Shown in pieces: positions 52,114 to 61,919 of a stretch of DNA of 64,000 bases; the stretch's first letter is position 1; each line of letters opens with the position of its first letter. The notes under the pieces were generated by a model that worked only from the letters and a program-made list of their open reading frames with translations, had not been told where the DNA came from and ran no database searches. Origin of the DNA: Ulvibacter litoralis (GTDB lineage: Bacteria; Bacteroidota; Bacteroidia; Flavobacteriales; Flavobacteriaceae). The DNA is taken from NCBI RefSeq assembly GCF_900102055.1, contig NZ_FNBA01000003.1:62001-126000 (forward strand). The letters run 5' to 3'. The position numbers and the translations under genes were made by a program.

Positions 52114-53145
52114 TTAATTACAAGAAATAGCTTCTATGGTTATTTCTGAAACAAATAAAGTTTCTTCATTTTCTAAATATACGATTCGTGAGTACAGTAG
52201 TTGTGGATTTTCGGCATTAGTGTACGCTGTCCCTGAAACTTCATTTACCCCTAACAGCGCGTCACTTTCAGTTTCATAGAAGGTTACTTGCAAGGGAGAA
52301 ACTAAATCGTGCGTATTGGGAATATAGCTACAAACTGTATAGTTGTTTAAATTAAATATCGCTTGGCCTGGGGTAGCTTCTTCTTCGCATACTTCGTAAA
52401 TTCCTAATTCACAATTGATAGTGCAATCTTTCCGAAGAAGCGCCTCTTGATTTGTATTGTAAGTAAGTTGAATGTTGGTTGGTGTAACGTAGCTTAGTTC
52501 CCAGTCAAAATTCCAAGCATCACTAATTGCTTCGTTCTCTAAAAAGTGAATATTTAAATGAAGCGCATTGCCAATGTAAAAAGTTGTCCAGGTTCCGAAG
52601 TAAATTTCATTCTCTAAATGAAGCTGTGCAATGGCATTGTCATTTATTTGAAATGTTGCTCCTTGAAACACTTCAGAAATGCCTGTAACGCTTTCTACAT
52701 TCCATAGGCAACTTTTTAGAAGGAAGTTACAGTTTCCTTGGTATTGATCTTTTACGCAAGCCTCAATAGCTTCTGCAAGCTCTTCATTGTTGTTGATTTC
52801 AAGAAGCTCTCCAGAAAATAAGGTGCCAGATATGGGATAACTTAAGCTGATGAAATGGTCTTCTGGAAGGTTTCTTAAAAAGGTACTGAATTGTACATTG
52901 TCTCTCATTGTTAGCACGTCGACATATTCTTCATTTTCATCAAAAACAAATAGCGGAAAAGGATAGTTAAACTCTATACAATCTATGGGTTCTGGTGCGT
53001 CAGGATCTGTAGCTCGACTCATAAGTTTGAAAAGGTCTTCGTTTACAATGTCGTAATTTACTACCATTGGATTTATTGGTTCATTTACACATGAAGTTAG
53101 TGTCACGAGGCATAGTAGAAACAGATAAATACTTTTTTTGAACAT
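52114..53145 (-). CDS. Lipoprotein of unknown function
   Basis: 343 residues. The leader ends LVTLTSC, a lipobox with Cys19. Soon after come DPDAPEPIDCIEFNYPFPLFVF and TMRDNVQFSTFLRNL, then a beta-rich region with WNVESVTGIS and IYFGTWTTFYIGNALHL. The middle resembles META/lipocalin-like segments. Further Cys-containing stretches follow (KDCTINCELGIYEVCEE). I do not recognise the family by name, although similar lipoproteins are seen in other flavobacteria. No lead on function; it lies 100 bp upstream of the DUF1566-like lipoprotein on the same strand. Confidence 0.75.
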   Translation of the reverse strand: MFKKSIYLFLLCLVTLTSCVNEPINPMVVNYDIVNEDLFKLMSRATDPDAPEPIDCIEFNYPFPLFVFDENEEYVDVLTMRDNVQFSTFLRNLPEDHFISLSYPISGTLFSGELLEINNNEELAEAIEACVKDQYQGNCNFLLKSCLWNVESVTGISEVFQGATFQINDNAIAQLHLENEIYFGTWTTFYIGNALHLNIHFLENEAISDAWNFDWELSYVTPTNIQLTYNTNQEALLRKDCTINCELGIYEVCEEEATPGQAIFNLNNYTVCSYIPNTHDLVSPLQVTFYETESDALLGVNEVSGTAYTNAENPQLLYSRIVYLENEETLFVSEITIEAISCN

Positions 53146-53242
53146 ACCTTTTTTGTTTTGTGGTCTATTCTATAGTCTTTGAAAACAAAAAAAGTTGCGT
53201 GATGTTTCAGAAAAAAAAGAAAGTCTAAAATAAGTGATGAAA

Positions 53243-55942
53243 CTATTTGTGTTTCAGTTCAATTAAAATAAGGTTGACTTCTAGAAGTGCTTTTGTGTAA
53301 AGGCTATTGAAGGTGTTAAAGTGTTTTTTTGCTTCTGCCAAACCTTCTCTTTTTATAATGTTGGTTTCAATTTGTTGCAGATGGTGCCCGTGTAAGGTCA
53401 TTCCCAAATTCATGAAGCTAGCCTTCATTTTGTGAGCTAATGAACTCGCACGTGAGTAAAATTCACGATCAATACAGTTTCTAAGACTTTTATAGTCTTC
53501 AGGAGTTATTTTAATGAAAACCTCAAGAAGAGAGATAATGAATTCTTCATCATTATCGAAGGTGGTCATTAACTGATTTATATCGACGCTATCTCCTTTC
53601 TCGTTTGTTGCAACAGGAACAGTATTGTTTATATTAGGTTCTTGCTCTTCATCAGAAACAAGCCAATAAAGTACTTCTTTTATAGCATCTTCGTTCAGCG
53701 GTTTGGTGAGGTAGAAGTCGATTCCAGCTTTAATGGCTTCTTTTCTAGCTTCTGGGAACACATCGGCAGAGCAGGCAACAATAGGTACTTTTTTAATGGC
53801 GTCTTTATTTGATTTACGGATGCTTTTAATGGCATCAATACCATTCATAATTGGCATGTGCATGTCCATAAGAATAAGATCGTAATCGCTAGTAGGATCT
53901 TCAAATTTATCAATTGCTTCTTTTCCGTTTTCAGCAATTTCAACAACCACTTTCATATTACCCAGTAGCTGTTTGATGTAAAATTGATTCATTTTACTGT
54001 CTTCAGCAACCAATAACTTAAGCCCTTCTAGTTTTTTGTCTTTACGAACATAGTTTGAAACAGAATCGGTTATTTTTTCTAGTTTACTTTTCTTAAAAGG
54101 TAATGTAAAACCAAAAACGGATCCTTCATTTAAAACACTAGTGGCCTTGAAGCTCCCATTTTGCAGGTGAATTAACTCTTTAGTAATAGCCAATCCCAAG
54201 CCTGTTCCAGTCATTTTTGAGTTTTCCTCATTTTCTACTTGGTAAAAACTATCAAATATTTTTTCGAGATTAGCACTGTCAATTCCGACCCCGGTATCTT
54301 CAACTTTAAAATTGAGTACTATTTCTTCCTCCGTATTTGCGGTAATTGCTACAGAGATTGTTATTTTTCCTTTCTGTGTAAATTTTACAGCATTCCCAAT
54401 AAGGTTACTAAGTATTTGGTTTAATCTGTATTGATCTCCTATAACAACATTGGGTATTTGAGCATCTAAATTCGCTTCTAAATCTATTCCTTTTTCTTGT
54501 GCTTTTATTTTAAAACCATCGGCAAGACTTCTTACCACTTTTCGAACATTAAAATCGATGGCTTGTATGGTGAGTTTTCCAGCTTCAATTTTTGAGAAAT
54601 CTAAAATATCATTCACAATGGATAATAGATTTTTGGCTGAAAAATCGATTCCTTCAATGTTTTTGCGTAAGACTTCCTCATCGTTGAAATCTGCCTTTTT
54701 TATGATTTCTGAAAGGCCTAAGATTACATTAAGAGGCGTTCTAATTTCATGACTCATGTTAGACAAGAAGGTAGATTTTGCATTGGCTGTTCGTTCTGCA
54801 TTAATCTTTGCTTCGCGTATGGTTTTTAGGGTGTCTTTTTTATGAGTAATGTTTTTAAGAAAGATACTGTACGTGTCTATTTCAGTATAGTTATTTGTAA
54901 TGGCGATACCAAAATCATCTGTGGTTCCATCTTTTTTTAGGTATTCTATTTCGGTTCTTGTACCTATTAATTTACATGGAATGGAAACATTTGTTTTTTT
55001 GATATCAGCTTTTAATAAGGATGATATATCTTCGGGAAGGTATTCGTATACTGTTTTATTTTTTACCTCTTTAGCTGTTGTTTCTAAAAGATTAAGCGCA
55101 TTTCGATTAAAGTCTAAAATCTCACCTTCAGAATTAAACAGAAGATAACCATCTAAGATATTTTCTAATATATCACTTTTCTGAATTTTTGGAGGCTCCT
55201 CTTTAGTCTCACAGTTATTAGAAATTAAGTCCTGCGTTGTTTGGTTTGTAGTAAGCGTTTCTGTTTCTGTTGGGGCAGCAGGTAGCATGTCTTTAAGAAT
55301 AGAGACAGCTTTGATATTTTCGTAAAAAGTACAGTATTCTGTATATGAAGCATTAAAAATAGCAGTGACGCAGCTTACATCTTCAATGGCTAATAGCTCA
55401 GTGTGAAACTCTTTAAGGTTGTCTTTAATTTTACGTAAACTATTAATTCGTTCCACAAGAGATAAATCAGAAATAGGAAAATGATTGTATTCTAAAGCGT
55501 CAAGCCATCGAGTAGCAAGTCTTTTTGTAGTTTCCTTTTGCGTAAATCTTTTGGCTACGTATTTTAAAAAATAACGCGAAATAGCAACTTCTTGATTTTT
55601 GTCAAAAATGTAAAGCGGGATAAAACCATCTGTTTTTGTAAGCTCTGAAAATTCTGATTGCACAAGTGTTCTCAGTTTGACTTCAGTTGTAATGTATTGA
55701 GGGTCTTTTCGAATTAAATATCGTTCTATCTCTAAGTATAGCTGTGCTAGTTGTAACTCTGCGATAAAACCTTCGTCTGAAAAAGTGTAATTTGAAAGTT
55801 TCTCGTCAAGCTGTCTAAGTTGATTGTTAGACGTGCCAAGCCCTATGACAAAGTTTAATAAAGCATGTTTCCTTTTTGGAGTAGGAGCTTCTTCTAGGCC
55901 ATTCTCATCTTTCGTAAAAAAACGATTAATAAGTGTTTTCAT
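53243..55942 (-). CDS. Hybrid histidine kinase: PAS-HisKA-HATPase-REC-HPt
   Basis: 899 residues, no membrane helix, so cytoplasmic. Residues 1-~250 form a helical region of unknown type. A PAS domain follows (~258-370, DGYLLFNSEGEILDFN). HisKA has NMSHEIRTPLN with the phospho-His at ~398. The ATPase has NLIGNAVKFT, DTGVGID and GTGLGLAI. The receiver has LMDMHMP with Asp at ~691, and a C-terminal HPt has LAHKMKASF with His at ~836. This is a complete internal phosphorelay, yet no output regulator is adjacent. An 18-bp perfect palindrome sits 23 bp upstream of the start. Confidence 0.93.
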   Translation of the reverse strand: MKTLINRFFTKDENGLEEAPTPKRKHALLNFVIGLGTSNNQLRQLDEKLSNYTFSDEGFIAELQLAQLYLEIERYLIRKDPQYITTEVKLRTLVQSEFSELTKTDGFIPLYIFDKNQEVAISRYFLKYVAKRFTQKETTKRLATRWLDALEYNHFPISDLSLVERINSLRKIKDNLKEFHTELLAIEDVSCVTAIFNASYTEYCTFYENIKAVSILKDMLPAAPTETETLTTNQTTQDLISNNCETKEEPPKIQKSDILENILDGYLLFNSEGEILDFNRNALNLLETTAKEVKNKTVYEYLPEDISSLLKADIKKTNVSIPCKLIGTRTEIEYLKKDGTTDDFGIAITNNYTEIDTYSIFLKNITHKKDTLKTIREAKINAERTANAKSTFLSNMSHEIRTPLNVILGLSEIIKKADFNDEEVLRKNIEGIDFSAKNLLSIVNDILDFSKIEAGKLTIQAIDFNVRKVVRSLADGFKIKAQEKGIDLEANLDAQIPNVVIGDQYRLNQILSNLIGNAVKFTQKGKITISVAITANTEEEIVLNFKVEDTGVGIDSANLEKIFDSFYQVENEENSKMTGTGLGLAITKELIHLQNGSFKATSVLNEGSVFGFTLPFKKSKLEKITDSVSNYVRKDKKLEGLKLLVAEDSKMNQFYIKQLLGNMKVVVEIAENGKEAIDKFEDPTSDYDLILMDMHMPIMNGIDAIKSIRKSNKDAIKKVPIVACSADVFPEARKEAIKAGIDFYLTKPLNEDAIKEVLYWLVSDEEQEPNINNTVPVATNEKGDSVDINQLMTTFDNDEEFIISLLEVFIKITPEDYKSLRNCIDREFYSRASSLAHKMKASFMNLGMTLHGHHLQQIETNIIKREGLAEAKKHFNTFNSLYTKALLEVNLILIELKHK

Positions 55943-55964
55943 TTATTGAGGGCTAATCTTATCA

Positions 55965-55982
55965 TGAAGGAAATTTCCTTCA
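55965..55982. promoter_or_regulatory. 18-bp perfect palindrome upstream of the hybrid kinase gene
   Basis: TGAAGGAAATTTCCTTCA reads the same on both strands. It begins 23 bp before the kinase ATG, in the 5' untranslated or promoter region. It has the size and symmetry of a dimeric repressor site. No T-run follows the dyad on the minus strand, so it is not a terminator. Confidence 0.55.
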
Positions 55983-56015
55983 ATGAGCCAAAATACAATT
56001 TTTTTTGTAATTAAT

Positions 56016-56046
56016 AAAAAAACCTCCTGTTAAAGGAGGTTTTTTT
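56016..56046 (-). terminator. Rho-independent terminator after pnp
   Basis: AAAAACCTCC and GGAGGTTTTT pair around a 7-base loop with A- and T-tracts on both sides. It is 24 bp beyond the pnp stop codon and upstream of the kinase gene. Confidence 0.85.
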
Positions 56047-56069
56047 GCATTATTTAAAGGGAGAGAATA

Positions 56070-58328
56070 TTAGTCTCTCTTTCTATCACGATTGCGATTG
56101 TCTCTACCTCGGTTATCTCTACCTCGGTCTTTGTTATCGTCTCTTGGTGGTCTTGCTACATAACCTTCTGGTTTTGGTAAAATAGCCTTTCTAGATACTT
56201 TCTCTTTGCGAGTTCTAGGGTCTACACCAAAGTACTTCACATCAAAAACGTCACCCATATTAACAACGTCTGAGACATTTTCAGTACGTTCCCAAGCTAG
56301 TTCTGAAACGTGTAATAATACTTCGTTTCCTGGCGCATCCATATACTCAACAACAGCACCAAAATCTAACATCTTGATTACTTTTACTTCGTAAACGCTA
56401 CCAACTTCAGGCTTAAATAATAAAGAGTCTATTTTTGCCATAACAGCATCAATACCTTTTTTACCTACTCCTAAAATTTCTACAATACCTTCTTCAGTCA
56501 CTGGATCTTCGTTAATAACGATAGTAGTCTCAGTTTCTTTTTGCATTTCTTGGATTACTTTTCCTCCAGGTCCAATTAAAGCACCAATGAATTCGTTAGG
56601 AATACGTCTCGTCACCATAGTAGGTGCGTGTTCTTTCACATCTGCATTTGGAGTAGCAATAGTGTCAGTTAATTTACCTAAGATGTGTAAACGACCGTTA
56701 CGAGCTTGTTTTAGTGCATTTACTAAAATTTCGTAAGACAATCCTTTTACTTTGATGTCCATTTGGCAAGCGGTAATCCCTTCAGAAGTACCTGTTACTT
56801 TAAAGTCCATATCACCTAAGTGGTCTTCATCTCCTAAGATATCAGATAATACAGCGTACTTTCCAGATTCAGCATCAGAAATTAATCCCATTGCAATACC
56901 AGAAACTGGACGTATCATTTGTACACCTGCATCCATTAAGGCCATAGTACCAGCACAAACAGTTGCCATAGAAGATGAACCATTCGATTCTAATACTTCA
57001 GATACAACACGTACTGTATAAGGGCAATCTGCTGGGATCATTCCTTTTAAACCACGTTGTGCTAAGTTTCCGTGACCAACCTCTCTACGAGAAGTTCCTC
57101 TTAACGGTCTTGCTTCACCTGTACAAAAAGGAGGGAAGTTATAGTGTAAATAGAAATTCTCCTCACCTTCGTAAGATGGCATATCTATTTTGTTTGCGTC
57201 TCTAGAAGTTCCTAAAGTAACGGTTGCTAACGCTTGCGTTTCTCCACGTGTAAATACAGATGAACCGTGTGTTGATGGTAAGTAGTCAACCTCACACCAA
57301 ATTGGTCTAATTTCGTCTGTCTTACGACCATCTAAACGTAAACCTTCATCTAATGTTAGGTTTCTAATGGCAGCTTTTTCAGCTTTGCTATAATATTTAG
57401 AGATTAGGTCACCAAAATCTGCTAATTCTTCTTCAGAGAAAGTTGCTTTGATGTCTTCTTTAATTTCTGCGAATGCAGCACTTCTTTCATGTTTAGCAGA
57501 ACCTGCTTTAGCGATAGCATATACTTTATCGTATGCCATGTCATGAATTTTTTGAGCTAAATCTGCATCTTCTCTTTCTGGAGTGTACTCACGTGTTTCT
57601 TTTTTACCAAAAGCTTCTGCTAATTTTACTTGAGCAGCACATTGTACTTTAATAGCTTCGTGTGCAAATTTAATTGCATCTGCCATTTCTTCTTCAGAAA
57701 TTTCATCCATTTCACCTTCAACCATCATTACGGAATCAGCTGAAGCTCCAATCATCATATCGATGTCAGATTCTGCTAATTGTGCTCTAGTTGGGTTAAT
57801 TACAAATTCACCATTTACACGTGCTACTCTTGCTTCAGAGATAGGACATTCAAAAGGGAAATCTGATAATTGGATTGCTGCCGATGCAGCTAAACCTGCC
57901 ATTGCATCTGGCATTACATTTTCGTCATGAGACATTAACTGAATCATTACTTGTGTTTCGGCATGGTAGTCTTTAGGGAATAAAGGACGTAAAACACGGT
58001 CTACAAGACGCATTGTTAATACTTCACCATCACTTGGTCTTGCTTCTCTTTTGAAGAAACCACCTGGATAACGACCTGCTGAAGCAAATTTTTCACGGTA
58101 GTCAACGGTTAATGGAAGGAAATCTACATCGCTTTGTTTGTAGTTTGAAACTACCGTACATAACAACATACATTTTCCTGATTGTACAACAACAGACCCG
58201 TGGGCTTGTTTTGCTAATTTTCCAGTTTCAATAGAGATTTCTCTACCGTCACCAAGGTCAATGACCTCTTTAAATACTTTAGGTATCATTTGTTTTTCAT
58301 TTGTGTCCGCAAGATATTGCTCAGACAA
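56070..58328 (-). CDS. pnp: Polyribonucleotide nucleotidyltransferase
   Basis: 752 residues. 3'-to-5' phosphorolytic exoribonuclease. Two RNase PH domains: [18 protein letters not shown] near residue 85, and the second with [13 protein letters not shown] (part) and [12 protein letters not shown] domain follows ([18 protein letters not shown], start of the motif), then an S1 domain ([14 protein letters not shown]). A ~25-residue Arg/Asp-rich tail closes it. The first 13 residues are unusual, and an internal ATG at 58289 (MIPKVFKEV) is an alternative start. Confidence 0.96.
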   Translation of the reverse strand: MSEQYLADTNEKQMIPKVFKEVIDLGDGREISIETGKLAKQAHGSVVVQSGKCMLLCTVVSNYKQSDVDFLPLTVDYREKFASAGRYPGGFFKREARPSDGEVLTMRLVDRVLRPLFPKDYHAETQVMIQLMSHDENVMPDAMAGLAASAAIQLSDFPFECPISEARVARVNGEFVINPTRAQLAESDIDMMIGASADSVMMVEGEMDEISEEEMADAIKFAHEAIKVQCAAQVKLAEAFGKKETREYTPEREDADLAQKIHDMAYDKVYAIAKAGSAKHERSAAFAEIKEDIKATFSEEELADFGDLISKYYSKAEKAAIRNLTLDEGLRLDGRKTDEIRPIWCEVDYLPSTHGSSVFTRGETQALATVTLGTSRDANKIDMPSYEGEENFYLHYNFPPFCTGEARPLRGTSRREVGHGNLAQRGLKGMIPADCPYTVRVVSEVLESNGSSSMATVCAGTMALMDAGVQMIRPVSGIAMGLISDAESGKYAVLSDILGDEDHLGDMDFKVTGTSEGITACQMDIKVKGLSYEILVNALKQARNGRLHILGKLTDTIATPNADVKEHAPTMVTRRIPNEFIGALIGPGGKVIQEMQKETETTIVINEDPVTEEGIVEILGVGKKGIDAVMAKIDSLLFKPEVGSVYEVKVIKMLDFGAVVEYMDAPGNEVLLHVSELAWERTENVSDVVNMGDVFDVKYFGVDPRTRKEKVSRKAILPKPEGYVARPPRDDNKDRGRDNRGRDNRNRDRKRD

Positions 58329-58461
58329 TTAATAATGGTCATCGTTCAATCATTTTGGTCGAACGCGGTTGTGTTGTTGTGTGTTGTAGTTGACCAATGA
58401 AAAACTTGGGTAGCTTTTCTATGTGTTTCAGAATAATAACAATTCTGAAAAAAAATATACT

Positions 58462-58488
58462 AAAAAAAAAGGGGCACAAAAGCGCCCC
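58462..58488 (-). terminator. Rho-independent terminator after rpsO
   Basis: On the minus strand, GGGGCGC pairs with GTGCCCC around TTTT (one G-U), followed by nine T. It starts ~10 bp after the rpsO stop. Confidence 0.85.
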
Positions 58489-58498
58489 ATCTATATAA

Positions 58499-58768
58499 TT
58501 ACTTACGTAATCCTAATTCTTTTACAATCGCTCTGTATCTTAAAACGTCTTTCTTCATTAGGTAATCTAATAAAGATCTACGCTTTCCTACTAGCTTTAC
58601 TAAAGAACGCTCTGTGTTGTAGTCCTTGTGATTTGCCTTAAGGTGTTTTGTTAAGTGCTCGATACGATACGTAAATAAAGCAATTTGTCCTTCTGCAGTA
58701 CCGGTGTCAGTTGCTGATTTCCCGTGTTTTGCAAAAATTTTTGCTTTTTCTTCTGGTGCTAAATACAT
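58499..58768 (-). CDS. rpsO: Small ribosomal subunit protein uS15
   Basis: 89 residues, normal length. It binds 16S rRNA and starts platform assembly in the small subunit. Motifs: KHGKSATDTGTAEGQIALFT, HLKANHKDYNTERSL and LVGKRRSLLDYL, all conserved in S15. It lies upstream of pnp on the same strand, the classic rpsO-pnp order. A terminator lies between them here, so pnp probably has its own promoter or is reached by read-through. Confidence 0.97.
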   Translation of the reverse strand: MYLAPEEKAKIFAKHGKSATDTGTAEGQIALFTYRIEHLTKHLKANHKDYNTERSLVKLVGKRRSLLDYLMKKDVLRYRAIVKELGLRK

Positions 58769-58838
58769 TCCAATATTATTTAAATGATTTTTATGTATTG
58801 ACTACCTCTTTGGTAATCAAGCTGCAAAATTACAAAAT

Positions 58839-58846
58839 CAAATCTA
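58839..58846 (-). promoter_or_regulatory. Candidate -7 box for rpsO
   Basis: The complement of 58839-58846 reads TAGATTTG, fitting TAnnTTTG. A second match, TAATTTTG, is the complement of 58825-58832. Neither has a TTG at the ideal distance, so the choice is open. Confidence 0.35.
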
Positions 58847-58945
58847 TATAAGATGTATTAGTATTAAATAATTTTCAATAAAATATACGGTATCTTAAAT
58901 CGTGTCGTTTATGTAACTATATAAACCTAAACAATTTAAAGAGTT

Positions 58946-59773
58946 ATGAAACGTATTCTGAGAAATTTTTTAATGCTTTTTTTCGCAACTGCCTTGCTGC
59001 TTTTTATCAGTTGTGATACTAAAGATGACGAATCTACTACAGCTAATTTTTCTTCGGAAAATTCTGAAAGAGCTGTTCAAGTAGACGGTATTGCTGAAGG
59101 TTCTTATGCTATTCTCGAAAGGGGATATGTAGAAAATGAACAAGGACCAACTCCTAAAACAATGTCTTCCTTGTTTCCCGATTGTACCACTGTTGAAATT
59201 GTACTTACTGGTGATGGCGGAACTATTGTAATTGATTTTGGGGATGAGTGTGAGCTTAATAATGGGGCTGTGGTTTCAGGGAAAATTTCAATGATTTTTG
59301 GAGCTTTTGTGAATGGAACGAGAACGATATCGTACACATTCGATAATTATACCTATAATGGAAATGGTGTAGAAGGGGGAGGAGAAATTTTGCGGGAAAT
59401 AGCGAATCAAAATGGAAACCCACAATCTACCGTAAATGAGTCTATCGTAGTTTCTTTCCCTTCTGTAAATATAACAGCCTCTAGAACTGGAATGCGTGTT
59501 GTTGAATGGACTGAGGGCTTCTTTAACGGGAATTGGTTCGACAATGTTTTCGAAATTACAGGAAACTGGCAAACTACTTTTAGCAATGGTTTTAGCCGAA
59601 GCGGAGAAGTTACGCAAGCATTGATTCGAGAGTTATCCTGCCAATATATAGTAAGTGGTCGGTTAGTGGTTACTCAAAATAATGAGTCTGGTGAATTTGA
59701 TTGGGGTGATGGTACTTGCGACAATCAAGCAACATTTACATATAATGGTGAAGTGTATCCTATTACACTTTAA
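58946..59773 (+). CDS. Lipoprotein of unknown function
   Basis: 275 residues. The leader ends in LLLFISC, a lipobox with Cys23, then an acidic stretch (DTKDDEST). The mature protein is beta-rich: GGTIVIDFGDECELNNGAVVSG (in part), TRTISYTFDNYTYNG, then GNWQTTFSNGFSRSGEV and DWGDGTCDNQATF. Several TNxxFxxGxxxxG-like beta strands and four conserved-looking Cys suggest a secreted beta-sandwich. I do not recognise the family. It is a lone gene between divergent rpsO and convergent accD. Confidence 0.78.
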   Translation: MKRILRNFLMLFFATALLLFISCDTKDDESTTANFSSENSERAVQVDGIAEGSYAILERGYVENEQGPTPKTMSSLFPDCTTVEIVLTGDGGTIVIDFGDECELNNGAVVSGKISMIFGAFVNGTRTISYTFDNYTYNGNGVEGGGEILREIANQNGNPQSTVNESIVVSFPSVNITASRTGMRVVEWTEGFFNGNWFDNVFEITGNWQTTFSNGFSRSGEVTQALIRELSCQYIVSGRLVVTQNNESGEFDWGDGTCDNQATFTYNGEVYPITL

Positions 59774-59792
59774 TAATAGAAGCTATGAAAAA

Positions 59793-59820
59793 AAAAGTCC
59801 GCTTAGTAGCGGACTTTTTT
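59793..59820. terminator. Bidirectional terminator between convergent genes
   Basis: AGTCCGCT (59796-59803) pairs with AGCGGACT (59808-59815) around TAGT, with A- and T-tracts on the two sides. It serves the 58946 lipoprotein gene and accD. Confidence 0.85.
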
Positions 59821-59822
59821 AA

Positions 59823-60695
59823 TTATGCAGTTTTTTCAACTACTGGTCTTGGTCTATTTAGAATTAAATCAATGTATAGACTGATGTTCTTTTTTAAATC
59901 TCTACGATGCGTGATGAAATCTAGGAAACCGTGTTCTAATAAAAACTCTGCTGTTTGAAATCCTTCAGGCAGTTCTTTTCCTGTCGTGTCTCTTACAACA
60001 CGAGGACCAGCAAATCCTATTAAAGCTCCAGGTTCACTAATATTAATGTCTCCTAGCATAGCAAACGATGCTGTAGTACCTCCTGTTGTTGGGTCTGTAC
60101 AAAGAGAAATATACGGAATACCAGCATCTGCTAATTGTGCAAGTTTTGCACTTGTTTTAGCAAGTTGCATAAGTGAAAGAGCTGCTTCTTGCATTCTTGC
60201 ACCCCCACTTTTTGAGATGATTAATAACGGTATTTTCTTTTTTAACGAATAATCTGCAGCGCGTGCTATTTTTTCTCCAACAACACTTCCCATAGAACCG
60301 CCAATAAAGGCAAAATCCATACAAGCTATTACTAAATCTTTTCCCATCGATTTTCCAACACCTGTACGAACAGCATCTTTCAATCCGGTTTTTTCCATTG
60401 CGGCTTTTAAACGATCTGGGTATTTTTTAGTGTCCTCAAATTTTAGAGGATCTTTGGAGGTTAGATTTTTATCTAATTCTTTAAATTTATTGTCGTCAAA
60501 AAGTATTTTGAAGTATTCTTTACTTCCAATACGAACGTGATATCCATCTTCTGGACTCACATAGAAGTTTTTTTCAAGTTGTTCCGAATCTACTACTTTT
60601 CCGGTAGGAGATTTGTACCAAAGACCTTTAGGGACATCTTTTTTATCTTCTGTAGGTGTTTGAATTCCTTTTTTTGTTCTTTTAAACCAAGCCAT
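59823..60695 (-). CDS. accD: Acetyl-CoA carboxylase carboxyltransferase subunit beta (zinc ribbon lost)
   Basis: 290 residues from the ATG at 60693-60695 (MAWFKR, the usual start); a frame from 60728 adds 11 residues. With AccA it transfers carboxyl from biotin to acetyl-CoA in fatty acid synthesis. The crotonase-like core has [30 protein letters not shown] and GFAGPRVV. The N-terminal zinc ribbon is degenerate: the four Cys of E. coli AccD correspond to S29, G32, S47 and D50 here. It lies 48 bp downstream of fbaA and is probably co-transcribed with it. Confidence 0.94.
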   Translation of the reverse strand: MAWFKRTKKGIQTPTEDKKDVPKGLWYKSPTGKVVDSEQLEKNFYVSPEDGYHVRIGSKEYFKILFDDNKFKELDKNLTSKDPLKFEDTKKYPDRLKAAMEKTGLKDAVRTGVGKSMGKDLVIACMDFAFIGGSMGSVVGEKIARAADYSLKKKIPLLIISKSGGARMQEAALSLMQLAKTSAKLAQLADAGIPYISLCTDPTTGGTTASFAMLGDINISEPGALIGFAGPRVVRDTTGKELPEGFQTAEFLLEHGFLDFITHRRDLKKNISLYIDLILNRPRPVVEKTA

Positions 60696-60743
60696 ATCTT
60701 CCGAGGTTAAGGGATTTTTAATTTGCATAAATATAAAATCCGA

Positions 60744-61811
60744 TTATAATGTGTGTACGTTGTTTAAGTCTGAAAAAGCCTTTTCTAAACGTGTTTTAAA
60801 TGTTAATTCGCCTTCGCGTAACCATTTTCTTGGGTCGTAATATTTTTTGTTAGGAAGATCGCTTCCGTCAGGATTTCCTATTTGTGTTTTTACGTATTCT
60901 AGGTTTTGTACCATATAATCGCGAACACCTTCAGTGTACGCAAATTGTAGGTCGGTGTCAATGTTCATTTTAATAACACCATATCCAATCGCTTCTCTAA
61001 TTTCTTCTAGTGTAGATCCGCTTCCGCCGTGAAACACAAAATCGATAGGATTGTTACCTGTATTGTATTTTTTCTGAACATACTCTTGCGAATTTTTCAG
61101 AATAACGGGTGTTAATTTTACATTCCCAGGTTTGTACACTCCGTGAACGTTTCCGAAGGCAGCAGCAATGGTAAACTGATCACTAACTTTCGATAGTTCT
61201 TCGTAGGCATACGCTACCTCTTCAGGTTGTGTGTATAGTTTAGACGAATCTACGTCGGTATTATCTACACCGTCTTCTTCACCACCAGTAATCCCTAATT
61301 CAATCTCAAGTGTCATCCCGATTTTGCTCATACGTTCTAGGTATTTTTTGCAAATTTCGATGTTTTCTTCAATAGGCTCTTCGGAAAGATCTATCATATG
61401 AGAACTGTATAGTGGTTTTCCAGTTTCTTTGTAGTGTAATTCACCAGCGTCTAATAATCCGTCTATCCAAGGAAGTAATTTTTTCGCACAATGATCTGTG
61501 TGTAATATTACTGTAGCGCCATATACTTCGGCCAATTGGTGCACGTGTTTAGCGCCTGCAATTCCGCCAGCAATGGCAGCTTTTTCATTTTCATTTGAAA
61601 GTCCTTTCCCAGCATTAAAAAGGCATCCTCCATTTGAAAATTGAATAACTACGGGAGCATTTAAAGCAGCAGCAGTTTCCATCACTGTATTTACTGTGCT
61701 AGATCCAGTTACATTAACAGCAGGCATTGCAAAGCCTTTGTCTTTTGCGTATTGATGTATTTCTTGAATTTCTTTGCCTGAGGCTACGCCGGGCTTAATG
61801 GAATGACTCAT
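60744..61811 (-). CDS. fbaA: Class II fructose-bisphosphate aldolase
   Basis: 355 residues, class IIA (E. coli FbaA-like) length. It cleaves fructose-1,6-bisphosphate into triose phosphates using zinc. The metal-site motif HTDHCAKK is near residue 110, with further ligands in the GNVHGVYKPGNVKL and FHGGSGST loops. NIDTDLQFA is the substrate/cation segment. The start VNVTGSSTVNTVMET is typical. Two overlapping TAnnTTTG boxes lie 86-102 bp upstream on the minus strand (complement of 61897-61904 and 61906-61913). Confidence 0.96.
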   Translation of the reverse strand: MSHSIKPGVASGKEIQEIHQYAKDKGFAMPAVNVTGSSTVNTVMETAAALNAPVVIQFSNGGCLFNAGKGLSNENEKAAIAGGIAGAKHVHQLAEVYGATVILHTDHCAKKLLPWIDGLLDAGELHYKETGKPLYSSHMIDLSEEPIEENIEICKKYLERMSKIGMTLEIELGITGGEEDGVDNTDVDSSKLYTQPEEVAYAYEELSKVSDQFTIAAAFGNVHGVYKPGNVKLTPVILKNSQEYVQKKYNTGNNPIDFVFHGGSGSTLEEIREAIGYGVIKMNIDTDLQFAYTEGVRDYMVQNLEYVKTQIGNPDGSDLPNKKYYDPRKWLREGELTFKTRLEKAFSDLNNVHTL

Positions 61812-61896
61812 ATTGTATAAAATTAAGCGAACCGTTTTAAAGCGGTGTCACATAGGTTTTTAGTGTGTCTCTTTTTTTTGGTACATAAAACTAGTG

Positions 61897-61913
61897 CAAA
61901 AATAGCAAATTTA
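61897..61913 (-). promoter_or_regulatory. Candidate -7 boxes for the fbaA-accD unit
   Basis: The minus strand carries TATTTTTG (complement of 61897-61904) and TAAATTTG (complement of 61906-61913). Both fit TAnnTTTG, at the edge of the upstream gene. No TTG stands at the expected -33 spacing. Confidence 0.35.
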
Positions 61914-61919
61914 TACGGT

